Shown in pieces: positions 11,569 through 22,600 of a stretch of 64,000 nucleotides of DNA. This stretch comes from Oenanthe sinensis. Taxonomy: Eukaryota > Streptophyta > Magnoliopsida > Apiales > Apiaceae. The position numbers were made by a program, and so were the translations under genes. The DNA lies in NCBI GenBank assembly GCA_028671895.1, contig JAPMAC010000209.1, positions 20,482,501-20,546,500 on the forward strand, given 5' to 3'. Positions within the stretch are counted from its first letter, which is position 1, and every line of letters begins with the position of its first letter. A model generated the notes under the pieces. That model worked only from the letters and a program-made list of their open reading frames with translations, had not been told where the DNA came from and did no database searches.

Positions 11569-14500
11569 ATGGCTGTTATTTCTACTATCATGAGGGGTCC
11601 CAAGGCGATTGCATTCACTTTTGGGGATTTCAAATTCATGACTACGAACCATGTTGCAGCTCTTGGAGACAAGAAAGGGGTAGACGCTGACTACTACCCT
11701 GTGATGGACTTCTTGGAGCAATCTGAGCTCAGCTACATTCTTAAGGCATCACTAGTCATTCATATGGATGTTGTCTCATAAGCATGGAACTCTGCAAAGG
11801 TAGTTGATCCTTCTCAGGATCAACCAGGTAAAATCATGTTCACCTTTGGCCCCACTACTTTTGATGTAACTGCTGATGTGCTTAATTCTGTGTTTAAGTT
11901 GCCTGTTAAACAAACTTTTGATGAAACTGTTTCTGATACTGATATTAAGGCCATGTTTAAATCACTAGGTTATTATGCTAGTTTGGAAAATATGATTAAA
12001 TTAAGTAGGCCATATTTGAGGAAAGAGTGGTCATTCTTTTTTGATCAACTTGTTAAGTGCTTTACTGGTAAAAGTAGTGGTTTTGATGTTATTACTTTTA
12101 TTACCTATCAAATTGGTCACAGTCTCCTATTTGACAAGGTGATCAACATTGGTGATATGTTGCTCACTCAAATCGGAGAAAAATTAAACAATGTACAAGA
12201 GGGGAGGAAGAAAATCTATTATCATAGATTTTTGATGATTCTCCTCAACCACTTCATTCCTGACATGTCAACTAGATTGGTAGATGCTTGTTGTGTGCAG
12301 GCCTACAAACAAAAAAGAAGGATATTCTCTGACATCAAGAGAATAGATGACAAGAAGAAGAGTCTATCTGCCATGACATATCCACAGGTAATGCATGTAA
12401 AACTCTCCAACTACAAACCTTCAATCTACAATGCTTCATTTTTTTGTGGTGAAATGGTGCATGAACAACTAATGGAGAATCCCCTACACCTACCCAAGTA
12501 ACCAAATCCCCTTCCAATAAACAATCTTCAAAACCAAAATCTAAAAAGAAACTAACCTCGGGTATCTCTCAACAGGCACCAGTGGTAAAGAGGAGGAGAC
12601 TGGTACAATCAAGGCTTGTAGATGAGCCAAGTGATGAGGAGCTCAATCCCCTAGAGAAATAGGTGGTTGAAGGACTCTCTTTGCTAAAAGAGGGTCATGA
12701 TACATTTGATTCTAATCTTAAAGCCAAGTCTGTAGACTCTCAAAAGGCTACAGATTCTGAAAAACTTAGGATTGCACCTCAAGATTCTCACATTGAATCT
12801 CTTGCTCAGAAGTACAGAAGATTGAGGAGGGCTTATTTTGCACATACACGCAAGCCTATTATTATTACTAACCCTGCTTTGCAGGAAATAGATGCTCTCA
12901 AGGCTCCTGTAGAGCCAGACTCCTAAAGCAAGAAAATACCAGAGTCTAATATTGAGTTAGAGTCTAGACTGCCTTTAGACTCTGATCATGAAATATTTTG
13001 GGAAGGAATGCCATTGGATGCAGCCTCAAGTCTCATTGATGAAATCATTACTCCACATGATGAGGTACTGCTATTTCTATATCCCTTGGTAGAATCACTA
13101 GAAGATCCCCAACTCTACAAGCCACAGCAACAAGTCTTGGATCTTCTAACAACTTATGCAACCCTTAGGAAGAGAATGAAGACGGAGTTACAAATGTCTG
13201 CACAAGATGTAGTCACAAATCTCTACAGCTACCTATTCAACACTTCATTACAACTTAAAGAAGATGGGCTCATAGAAGGCAGGACAAATGAAGTTCTCAA
13301 AGCACTTGGTGTGCCAGACTCTGAACGCAAATATCACAAAAGCCTATAAAGCATAAGGCCCACAAAAGAAGAGAATCAGAGTCTGTTGCTGAGTTAGAAA
13401 CTGAGATTGAACAACCAGTTTTTAACTATAAAGAAATTTGGGATAATGGAGTTACCTACAGGACAACCATTCAATGGATTTCTCACTTTCAACCTCTGTC
13501 AAGACAGGTGGCTGACTATCTTGTCCACAATATAGGTACAATTTCCAATAAATACATCTATCCAACCTACCAGAGTAGATTGGATCAATTCAAGGGCCTA
13601 TATTTCTAAAAAGTAAGAAGGGAATTGTAGAAACTCTTCAATCTCACAGATGCCCTAGAAATTAATGCAATCCATCTAAGGGCCTTTCCTCACAATTTGA
13701 ATGCATTTATTATTGAAGAACAACATGAGGTAGCAAGAGATGCAAGGAAGTTGGAGGATGGGACTAGTGCACCATTGGTGACTAGTGTGAAAGGTACTCA
13801 GTCTGCCTCACCCACACAAGAACCACCTAGTCAGAGGTTGGGTGATAGTGGGGCAGGGGAGTATGCTGTAAGGCCCTCTTTGATAACTCACCAAAGAGAT
13901 GATGAGAACCCCAGTGATATGGGAGGACAGACTCTGATGGATGCTCATGAAGAAATTTCCCACTCTATTCTATCAGAGTCTATCCACCTAGAGGGGGAGT
14001 CTCATGCACCAACACTCAAAGATGGTGACACTCAGACTCTAGCTTCTAATGAAGTCATACTGAAGCAGTCAGAGTTTAGAGTAGACCCTGAGACTGGAAT
14101 ATTGGAGCCAACAGACTCTGGAAAGAAAGAAGATGTATGTAAGGGTTCAGAGTCTGTTGCTGCTCACCCCTTGGTGGAAACCCCTAGCTTTCAGACATTT
14201 GAAGGGGTTCCCCTCCATCAAGGTGGTTCAGGTATTGAAGCAAACTTAATCTCTCTCACACCCTCTTTTGTAGGACATTTGAGTGCACCTATCCAAATGA
14301 GTGAAAAAATAAATGAGAGGTTGCACTGGTCCAGGCAAAAAGAGAGCTAGAAAAGGTTGTAGAGAGCCTGAGTGAGAATGAGAGAGTGGGTACCCAACAC
14401 CACTGTGAGGATGAGAGAACAGGGTATCCTGAACCTAGTTTTACTTATTGGGATCAAGATTTTCCAAAGAGTTGGTCCAATGAGTTGAGGTAGGGGATGG

Positions 14501-16057
14501 ATGAAAATTCATTCTTGTTGATTTTGCAGATTGGCAAAAAGGATGAGGCTCTAACTGCACAAAAATCATTTACACAAAGACCACAACATCATCTAGTAGA
14601 TTCTTTAGCAAGAAGAGCAGAAAGAGTCATGGAGGCTTTGGTGGATACTACTACTATTCAGGCTGAGACTACAGAATTGAAGTCAGAAGAGCCAATTTTG
14701 ATCATGCCTATAAGGGTTAGGCTTCCAGAGTCTACAGACTCTGATCACTCTAAGGAGGAGTCAGGGTCTATAGTCCCTTTTAAAGTTTCAAAGTCTACTC
14801 AACCTACCACAGTCTACCCCTCCAATTACAAAGATTGAACCTATTGATATTGATATGTAGGAGGATTGCAATTCTGAGGATGATGGACCAGTCAATCCAT
14901 CTTTTATCTATTTTGATCAGTTTTTTCCTCTCACTTGGGAATCTACACAGCTCAAAGGTATAACAGATAAAGCTTCTTTTGAGTGCATCTTGTCCATTCA
15001 CCAGTCTGAAAGACTAAAGGCTTTTCTGAAGAAGTCTTTTCTACAAGAACATGGTCATTATCCACGTGAAGATACTGATGCCTCTTTCCTTGAAGATGAC
15101 AGAACTATCAATGCAGAAATTAAGGCTGAGATAGAGAATGTTATTGCACAATTAACTAGTGTGGTCAAGGACATTTCTCATATTCAAACCAAACTTACTG
15201 GTGTTGATAATACAACCAGACTCTGATAAGCAAAAGAAATTGTCAGACTCTGATGAGGTCAAAAAACCTACTTACTGGCAATGTAGTCAATTAAATATGC
15301 AACTAAGAGCTAAAAAGAAGACAGGGCTTGGAGGTTTTGAAGAATCTGACATTGATAGAATATCTACTCTAACCAGGGATCTTCAATCCTTGACAGATAG
15401 ACAGTTTGAGAAGATTACACAAAAACACTTAAACAAAGTGGTATCTGCTCAAATTGTTTATAATGTTTTTGAAAGAAAGGTGCATGGAGGACATGGAGGC
15501 ACAGAAAAGGTGAAAATGATATGCTGGTATATTTCTTAGAAGGAGGATCGGTAAGATGGATTAGTCAATCAAACTATATCTTTTTCAAAAAGGCTGAGGA
15601 ATTATAGTATATTAGATTTATCCTACAAATTTCTTATGAAGTGAATAAAAGCAAAGAAGTTGTCATACACAAATGGTTCAAGGAGATTGACAGGAAGCTG
15701 ACTCTGCACAAACAAGAAAATCGACAGATGGGTAAATTTTCTTTAAAATATGTTGATGCTGAAGGAAATGATCAAGAAATGCCAGTAGAAGAAAAGCAAA
15801 TCAAATTTCAAGAGGGTATGGGTTATTACTTTGGATTTCAACCTATGAGTGGGAAAGTTAGTATTCTAATGTTGAAGGATTTAAAAGAACAAGAAAATAG
15901 TGCAAATGATCTGAGAGCAGCTTACTGTCAAATCAAATGTTCCAATGAAGAAATGAAGAAATTAAAGAAGTATCTTGGTGAAGCTCTTGCTACTGTGGAA
16001 GAAAATACGCTGGAATCTTTTCTGAAAAACAATCTAGCTTTTGAAAAGATCAAGTGA
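11569..16057 (+). pseudogene. Third ORF of element B, decayed (plant retroelement-associated protein)
   Basis: A long coding region after pol, now cut by stops and frameshifts: TAA at 11779-11781 in an otherwise continuous frame to 12501, then pieces at 12663-12926, 13008-13349, 13697-14350, 14497-14838, 14990-15539 and 15641-16057. The N-terminal third has the pattern of a protein family often found beside asterid Copia elements (EFxW-type core: LRKEWSFFFDQL near 12015, then FxxYxRFLxxLLNHFI near 12220); the equivalent piece of element C is at 38460-38740. The middle is Ser/Glu-rich and disordered, the last part a Lys/Glu-rich coiled coil. Biochemical role unknown. I infer homology between B and C from shared order and motifs. 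Confidence 0.65.
12725..15260. repeat. Dispersed AGAGTCT/AGACTCT motifs within third ORF B
   Basis: About 16 occurrences of AGAGTCT or AGACTCT in 2.5 kb, often as CAGACTCTGA or TCAGAGTCT (near 12731, 12942, 12961, 13316, 13377, 13931, 13974, 14034, 14112, 14148, 14728, 15221, 15245). They match the LTR motif of the same element and sit in the acidic Ser-rich coding part. Confidence 0.7.
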
Positions 16058-16164
16058 AATATAATTCTTTTTTCCTTATACAAATTTTCGTTCTAGATTA
16101 ATTGTTTCATACTTTAGTTTTGACATCATTAAACCTTGATTTATGCTTAGTTTTTATAAAGCAT

Positions 16165-16178
16165 AAATAGGGGAGATT
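16165..16178 (+). promoter_or_regulatory. Polypurine tract of element B
   Basis: AAATAGGGGAGAT immediately before TGTTAGGAATATA, the start of the LTR. Confidence 0.8.
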
Positions 16179-16254
16179 GTTAGGAATATATTCATTTGAT
16201 GATGTACAAAATATTAGAACATGATTTAGCATAACTTATTTGTAATAAGTCTTT

Positions 16255-16480
16255 CTAGTCTCTGAAATTTTATAATCAGAGTCTAGTTAGTCAACATTCT
16301 TGTACTTAGAAGATTTTCTGTAGAAAGTGAAATCAGAGTCTAGATAAAGATCAGAGTTTGGGAGGTGATCAGAGTCTATAGACTATCGGATCTACAATCT
16401 GTCAGAGTCTACAAATGATCAAAGTCTATAGTTTATAGTCTGGCAGAGTCTGAAGATTTCAGAATCTATGAAATCAAAGC
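16255..16480. repeat. AGAGTCT motif array in U3 of LTR B
   Basis: Five exact AGAGTCT copies (mostly TCAGAGTCTA) plus variants AGAGTTT, AAAGTCT, AGAATCT within 225 bp, one of them in the palindromic form AGAGTCTATAGACT near 16372. TATATAAA follows at 16653. Confidence 0.8.
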
Positions 16481-16652
16481 TGAATTCTGAAGATGATCAC
16501 AGAAAAGGGAAGTCTTCGAAGATAAAGCTAAATATATTGCAGATATGTTATGGAAAGGAAGGAGAATTACAGAAGGAAACTGACAACTAATAATTAGGAA
16601 TTATATTTCTATTATAATTTGATTTTATGTTATTAGTTGATAGGCAGCTCTC

Positions 16653-16660
16653 TATATAAA
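16653..16660 (+). promoter_or_regulatory. TATA box of LTR B
   Basis: CTCTCTATATAAATAC, in the same relation to the motif array as in the other families but about 170 bp further downstream. Confidence 0.6.
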
Positions 16661-18148
16661 TACTTTATGTAACCTAATTGATGTGTGAAATAAGTCGAAG
16701 TTTTTGAGACCATAGAGATAAAGAGAGTTGCTGTGAGAAACACAGAGAAACTGTTAGGGTTTGTGTACACCTTAGGAGAGTTTGTATTTACACATCAATA
16801 ATACAAGCAGTTTTCATTAATATCTTTGTGTTTAATCTTTGTTTTGTATTCAAGTCTTTAATTCATATTGAGTAGATTTTGATCAGGCACAAAAAGCTCA
16901 CAAGTATTCAACCCACACCTTTCTACTTGTGCAACTGGGAAAGCACACACAATTAAATATACATAGAGAGAGGGAGTGAGAGGGGGAGAGAGATACCCCA
17001 GGCTTTGATAAGGGTTTGCACTACATAAACTCAGCAATGTGTCGATATATATACGCACACAAAGCAGATGAATCTGATCGGCGAAAACTGATGGTGGATG
17101 AGTATAATGTATAGCATAAAGCGCAAGAAGATATAAAGAGGGAGGGTAAATAGGCTAATTCATCACTTGTAATATATATCAACTTTCACTTATATCACCA
17201 GGTGAAAAAAACTTGCAAACACATAATAAAACTAACAGTTTTTATCATAAACTTTTATATATTTACACGGCCGTTAAATATGAGTTAACTCTAACGGAAG
17301 AACGTTAAATGTCACTAGTTGGACTGCCATGTAGTGCCACATACTCGCCATGTTTTTGTCACATGTAATGATCAAACTCAAGTTTGCCAAATCTATACAA
17401 ACACAAACTCTTTAACATAAAACCTATTATATATCGAAATTATACTCGTTTATTACACACAAATACATATTAAAGAGAAGAATGAGAGGCAATTGGAGAT
17501 CTAACTACGATCAAAGAAATGATGCTATGATTGAAGATGATGAGCTCGTCGAAGGTTAAGAGGAAAAAGGTGTCCACCCATCTTGACCTTAAGAAGGAGG
17601 AGAGATAGCTAGAAATGGGTGTTAATATTAAGTACTTAATTCATACACTGATATGGTGTTTAAGTGTGTTTCTATTTATTGATCACAATTCATATAAACT
17701 ACCTGTAAGTTGATACACTTGTACACTTCATCATCTCGTACTGTGCTTGAATTCATATATTTGCATGATTATATATGAATGTTCATTTATCAGTTCTTTC
17801 TCTCATCAAATTTTACTTGTAGAACTATGAGAATACTACACTAATGAGATTCTTGATAGCAAGATCAGTGGACCCAAACTAGATATAGGGAGATAGAATG
17901 GTAGAGTGATAGAATTGGGTGATCAATTTTAAAACCCTAATTTAGATAGGAAAGAAGGGATGTAGCAAGTAGGTACACAATTCAGTGATAAATTAGCTTA
18001 TTTACCTCAAAGAGGGATAACGATTTGAAGAAGCTGAGGGGCAGTCCTGTTTACAATTGTTTATAAATAAATAAAATTTACTTAATTTCCCAGCTGATAC
18101 ATAGTGAAATCAGATCGATGACTTTTGCTTTATATGTACAGTGTATGG

Positions 18149-18218
18149 CCGGTTATTAGTATCTTTGTTTTTGCTCAGAACTTCCGGTTATTAGTATCTT
18201 TGTTTTTGCTCAGAACTT
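18149..18218. repeat. 35-bp tandem duplication
   Basis: CCGGTTATTAGTATCTTTGT... is repeated head to tail twice with a 35-bp period and no mismatch, followed by a third partial CCGGT. A recent slippage or repair product. Confidence 0.9.
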
Positions 18219-18871
18219 CCGGTGTCAATTTTTCCCAAATCATAGATGAGTACAACTAAAATTTAATAAATATTACGTATTGGGAAACAGCAAATTTAAA
18301 GGCTTTGAAACAAATGCCATGTTTAATGAGATTGGCCATCTTTTTCAATTAATATTCGACTTTTTTATATATATTTTATCGCTGGAAAAATATAATTTGA
18401 AAACTTATTTTTTAATTTTTTTTTTAAACAGAAGTTGGAAATCAATACGTGTAGTAGTAAAAAGCTAGAGACGGAAGGGCAATTAATTAGTAAATGAAAG
18501 GCGTACTAAAAAAATTGTGATATCTACTAATAAAATTTAATTTTAATCATATTCTTTGGGTTGAGAGATGAGCTTCCCCTTTACGATGTAAATATATCAA
18601 TAGTTCTCTAATTTCACCATGCATTAGTTAGGAAATGAACTGCTACCAATCAACTGTGGATTCAATTGGTAGTATCTAAAACTGCACTAATAGCTATATA
18701 TTCAACAGTCAACTCACATGGTGAGTTTCATCGTCAAACACAGGTGTCTTTTAGTTTGATTGCAATATTTTTGTACACGTTTTTATCATACTAATGATTT
18801 CTAATATAACAAAACTACGCTTATGTCGTCATAATTCATAACATACAGTGAAGCAAATTCAGATGAGTAAA

Positions 18872-18872
18872 C

Positions 18873-18903
<31 letters not shown>

Positions 18904-18907
18904 AAAA
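18872..18907. repeat. Homopolymer C22-A14
   Basis: Twenty-two C followed by fourteen A. Length is unlikely to be exact in any assembly. An open frame across it on the minus strand only reflects poly-Gly and poly-Phe translation. Confidence 0.85.
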
Positions 18908-19649
18908 CCCAAATTTAAATACTGACCAATATCTAGCACAGAAGATGACGGCCGGAAGAACTTGCAAGATTATGCTATATAAGACAAAGGAGTCAGCTGC
19001 CACCTGCTTCCACGAAAAGTTCACATTAAACAGCTGAGGGTTTAAGGAAAAACATCAAGAATACTATAACGATTGAAATTGCAACCAGCTAAACTAAAAT
19101 AATTTCTTGTATACAATACCATGCCACATAATGTGAAAATTTATTAACCTATCAAATTGTACAGAGGCTTTCTTGATTGTCTCTACATCGGGCAAATTTG
19201 GTTAATTTTTTTAATGTAGCTAAATTTAGGACCCTATCTTCAACTCTTGAACTAGATCCTCATAACCAGAGCAAAGGGTCGTAAAATGTGTGGTAACTAA
19301 TCAATACCCCATGCTTGTTTGGCCTTACCTTTAGAAAATAATTTATATCAGAGGCACCTATACATATATGTTGAAAGAACCTCAAATGTCTAAATAAACC
19401 AATGATCATTACTTTGACCTAGAAAGATCTATAAGATATCTTTTTTTTAAGACGCTAAAAGATTTCAGAACATTGTGTTCTTACAATAAATCTTAATTTC
19501 ATTAACAGACTGGCTAATATATTAGGCAACTATATCCCCACCTAATAACTACTAGGATAAAACAATAAAAAATTAATGCACCTACATATGTTTGAGCATT
19601 TTACCAAGACATTGGAATTTTGAATATTATATGTGATAAAGGGCGGCAC

Positions 19650-22600
19650 TTAATTACCTCTCATCTTCCCAGAACCGGAGACTGCTTCAGAAATAGTTGA
19701 CAACGGCTTCATGTCTGAAAGGGATATTGGTGTTAGAGGAGGAGTAAATTCTTCAACCTGATTTGGAATCTTAGAAGGCCCTGATAACTTGGCCATATGC
19801 GATGATTTTTCTTTAAAACTGCTGGAGGGTATGGAGAAACTCCGAGGAACAATTAATGGAGGAGCCGGAAGCCGGGATGAAGCAATATTTGATGCCAGCT
19901 TAGGGATTTTATTCGAAGGAGGATGCTCATGATTTCTTACTACCAAGGGGGCAGAATAAGCAATCGAAGATGAATTCGCGGTCTTTGATGCTATACTGTC
20001 AGGGGGCCTAGGGAGTTCATGAAGCTCAGTTATTCTAGGTGAAGATAAAGGGGGAGGTGAAGCACTACAGGATACATTTGCAGTTGTAGACAGCTGAGAA
20101 ACTGGAACTCGAGAAAGCAAACCACTTTCAGGTTCTTTACTAGTGAGGATACCACTAGTAGATAAAATAGGTTTACTTGGTATCGGGCCAGAATAGGCTT
20201 GCCTTTCGTTCCGGTTGAGATCGAATGAGTTACGCTTTTCAAATTGTGGAAATGAACGTCTATCAGGAGGTGGCAGAGGGATGGAGGAGCTATTACTGTT
20301 TCTCTCAGCATGAAGCGAAGACGAATGCCTCAGATTGGTGGAGCTTGTGCTAAGCCTTGTAGAACTTGACTGCAGACCACAGCTACTCGTGATTGCAGAT
20401 GAAACCTTTGCTGGAGCTGGAGTAGGCAACACATAGGTTGGAAGCTCCTGTTCAGATGACTGCATTTCCCTTCCTTTACCAGCTAAATTCAGCTTCTCCG
20501 GATATATTGGGGCAGAATGGCTACTTGGTCTAGGTATCTGGCTGAAAGCCTGTGCCTCGTGGTTCCTTCTACGATTTCTCTGCTAATAAACAGAATGTAA
20601 AATTTTAGTATGAGCCAAAATACGAACTGACATTTTCATTTCCTAGTCTTAGTCTTAGTTACTAGTTTTTTACTTGGAATTTACAAATGGTATGACCAGC
20701 AAAAGTACTCTACGTTCACCACCTATCCATTCTACAAGTTCTATTGCCGGGGATTGTAAACGGCATAATCTTGGAAATATTGCTGGGGGTTCTAAACTGC
20801 AGAATTTTGGAAAATTTATTCGATTGAAGTGTACAATTTGAAACCTTTTTTTACCCATTATCTGAAATTAGGTAAGAACGTGTACAGAAACCTGAAACTG
20901 ACATAGAACATTACTGGTCTTAATTTAGATCCATAATACTCATATACAAACATTACCCATTAGTGTTTTAATTATGTTTTATTAAAGTTTATTTTATATA
21001 AAGTAACATATATAACCGGAACGGGTTATTATTGGATCAGGTTAGGCTTAATCCATACCAGCTTTGTATCAGATCGTATGTAATTATTTATTAGTAGGAT
21101 CCATATCCTTTTATTAAGTCTAGGGTCAAACCAAATATCCGATCCATTGACAGGCCTATCTCTTGCTGTGGGAAAAAACATCATGAACTCAGTAATGAAC
21201 ATTGTATTCTGGATTTGGAACGATTAGGTGCATAAGTGACATTGCAAGGACCAACTTTATCATAACTACTGATATTAAGTCTATAGTTGAGTTTTTAATA
21301 TAATGCAACTTAATAATGATATTATATAGAGTTCCCTTATTCTAATCATACAAGATGAACAGCCTCATTCTTGATTTAGAAGGGGAGTATAAAGACTCTT
21401 TACCGCAGCTTCTTCTGCGTTCAAAGAATGAGGATCTAGTAAGTCAGCCTCATCCAACTGTATTTTTACCGCATCACATAGAAATCAGATATTAAAGTAT
21501 ATTGAATGAACAAAAGATGCAAGCAATACTCAGTAGTAATGTACTTGAGTGGGAACAAATTAGTGCTTGAACTGTGGCATCAATACTAGAATCAAGAATT
21601 GCTTAAACTGGCAGTTCTAGTATGAAATCATGCTTTGAATATTTCCACAATTAGCGTATTGCAAGTGACGGGTGTAAATAAATGTGTGCAAATCCATATA
21701 TTTCGTTTATGCAGAATAAGCTAATAATTCAATTAAATGTTTGAAATGTTCAGGAGGTTTTGATCATACCAAAATCCTTGATGTGGTATCATTAACATAT
21801 CCTTGGCTATTTCTGTAGTCAAAACTCACCTCTCCATGTTCACTATTCTCATAGTTGTTTCTCATCTCACTTCCATCATTTTCTCCTTCAATTAGTCCAA
21901 CTTGGCAATCAATATGTTGCTTTTCAGAGACTAGTCTTACTTGTGGATCAACTTTCACTAGAGATTTAAGTCCCCTCCGAAATAAATTTAACTGTTGGCA
22001 GGGAAAGATAAGGTTAAAAGGGAATATAGAACAATTAAACTCAAGCAGGACAGAGAATATGGCAAGAGAGCACATGTTAGACGCAAAGGGTACCTGTGCT
22101 GTGTGATGACGAGCTGCCTGTGTTAAAAGACTGTTGCATTGTCCTTGCTTTAGAGATTTTGCCCGAAAGATAAAAAGTCTTGCTGCTTCATCATATTCAA
22201 TTTGAGCTTCTTTTACTTGCTGAGAAGTAATAGGTTCACCTTTTCCACTTCTAAATTTTCCTTTATCTCTGTATCGTGCTTGCATGTATTCATATACCTC
22301 TCTGAGATCATGTAGAAAATTACAAAAATGTACCATAATGATTAAATTTAAAACCATAAATGAAATGTATACCTTTTATCATCACACTGTAATTTCATAT
22401 CCTGCAGCAGGGAAACAGAGAAAAAATCAATATATACAATATTTACGGACATTGCCAAACGCCAACCGTAACATTGTAGTCATTCAACTCTAGAAAATGT
22501 CAAAGTGAAAGGCCTAACTAAGAAAGACATATTTCGTATGGATACAGAGGCAATCTGGAGCTTGATATTTTAACATGCATCTTCCATGCACATATAATAT

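Larger units (their letters stand above)
3412..16945 (+). mobile_element. Copia element B, 5' truncated by window/element A, split by insertion G
   Basis: Once insertion G (5814-11046 plus one CATAT) is set aside, the integrase-RT-RNase H frame at 3412-5813 continues directly into 11052-11119. It is followed by a leader-like stretch with a palindrome array, a decayed third ORF (11569-16057), a polypurine tract and a 3' LTR from 16179. The 5' half lies left of the window beyond element A. Palindromic AGAGTCT/AGACTCT motifs occur in its pol linker, before and inside its third ORF and in its LTR, which supports treating these parts as one element. Confidence 0.8.
16179..16945 (+). repeat. 3' LTR of element B
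   Basis: Begins TGTTAGGAATAT after the polypurine tract. It carries the AGAGTCT motif array (16255-16480), a TATA box (16653-16660) and a U5-like end (TATTCAACCCACACCTTTC, then GGGAAAGCA). The right border is placed at the last CA that fits and is uncertain by some tens of bases, since the 5' LTR and left target duplication are outside the window. Confidence 0.65.
16946..19649. other. Intergenic region, 3' side of the BAR-domain gene
   Basis: AT-rich DNA without a supported gene. It holds GA-rich tracts near 16970-17000, a 35-bp tandem duplication (18149-18218), a C22-A14 homopolymer (18872-18907) and, towards 19649, presumably the 3' UTR of the minus-strand gene. All open frames are short and unconvincing. 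Confidence 0.7.

Noticed and set aside
17480..17640. Possible small gene near a purine-rich stretch downstream of LTR B
   Set aside because: Only short frames with stops, no splice-consistent model and no recognisable peptide.
18836..19024. Small minus-strand ORF with a poly-Phe/poly-Gly stretch
   Set aside because: It is produced by the A14/C22 homopolymer and has no other coding sign.
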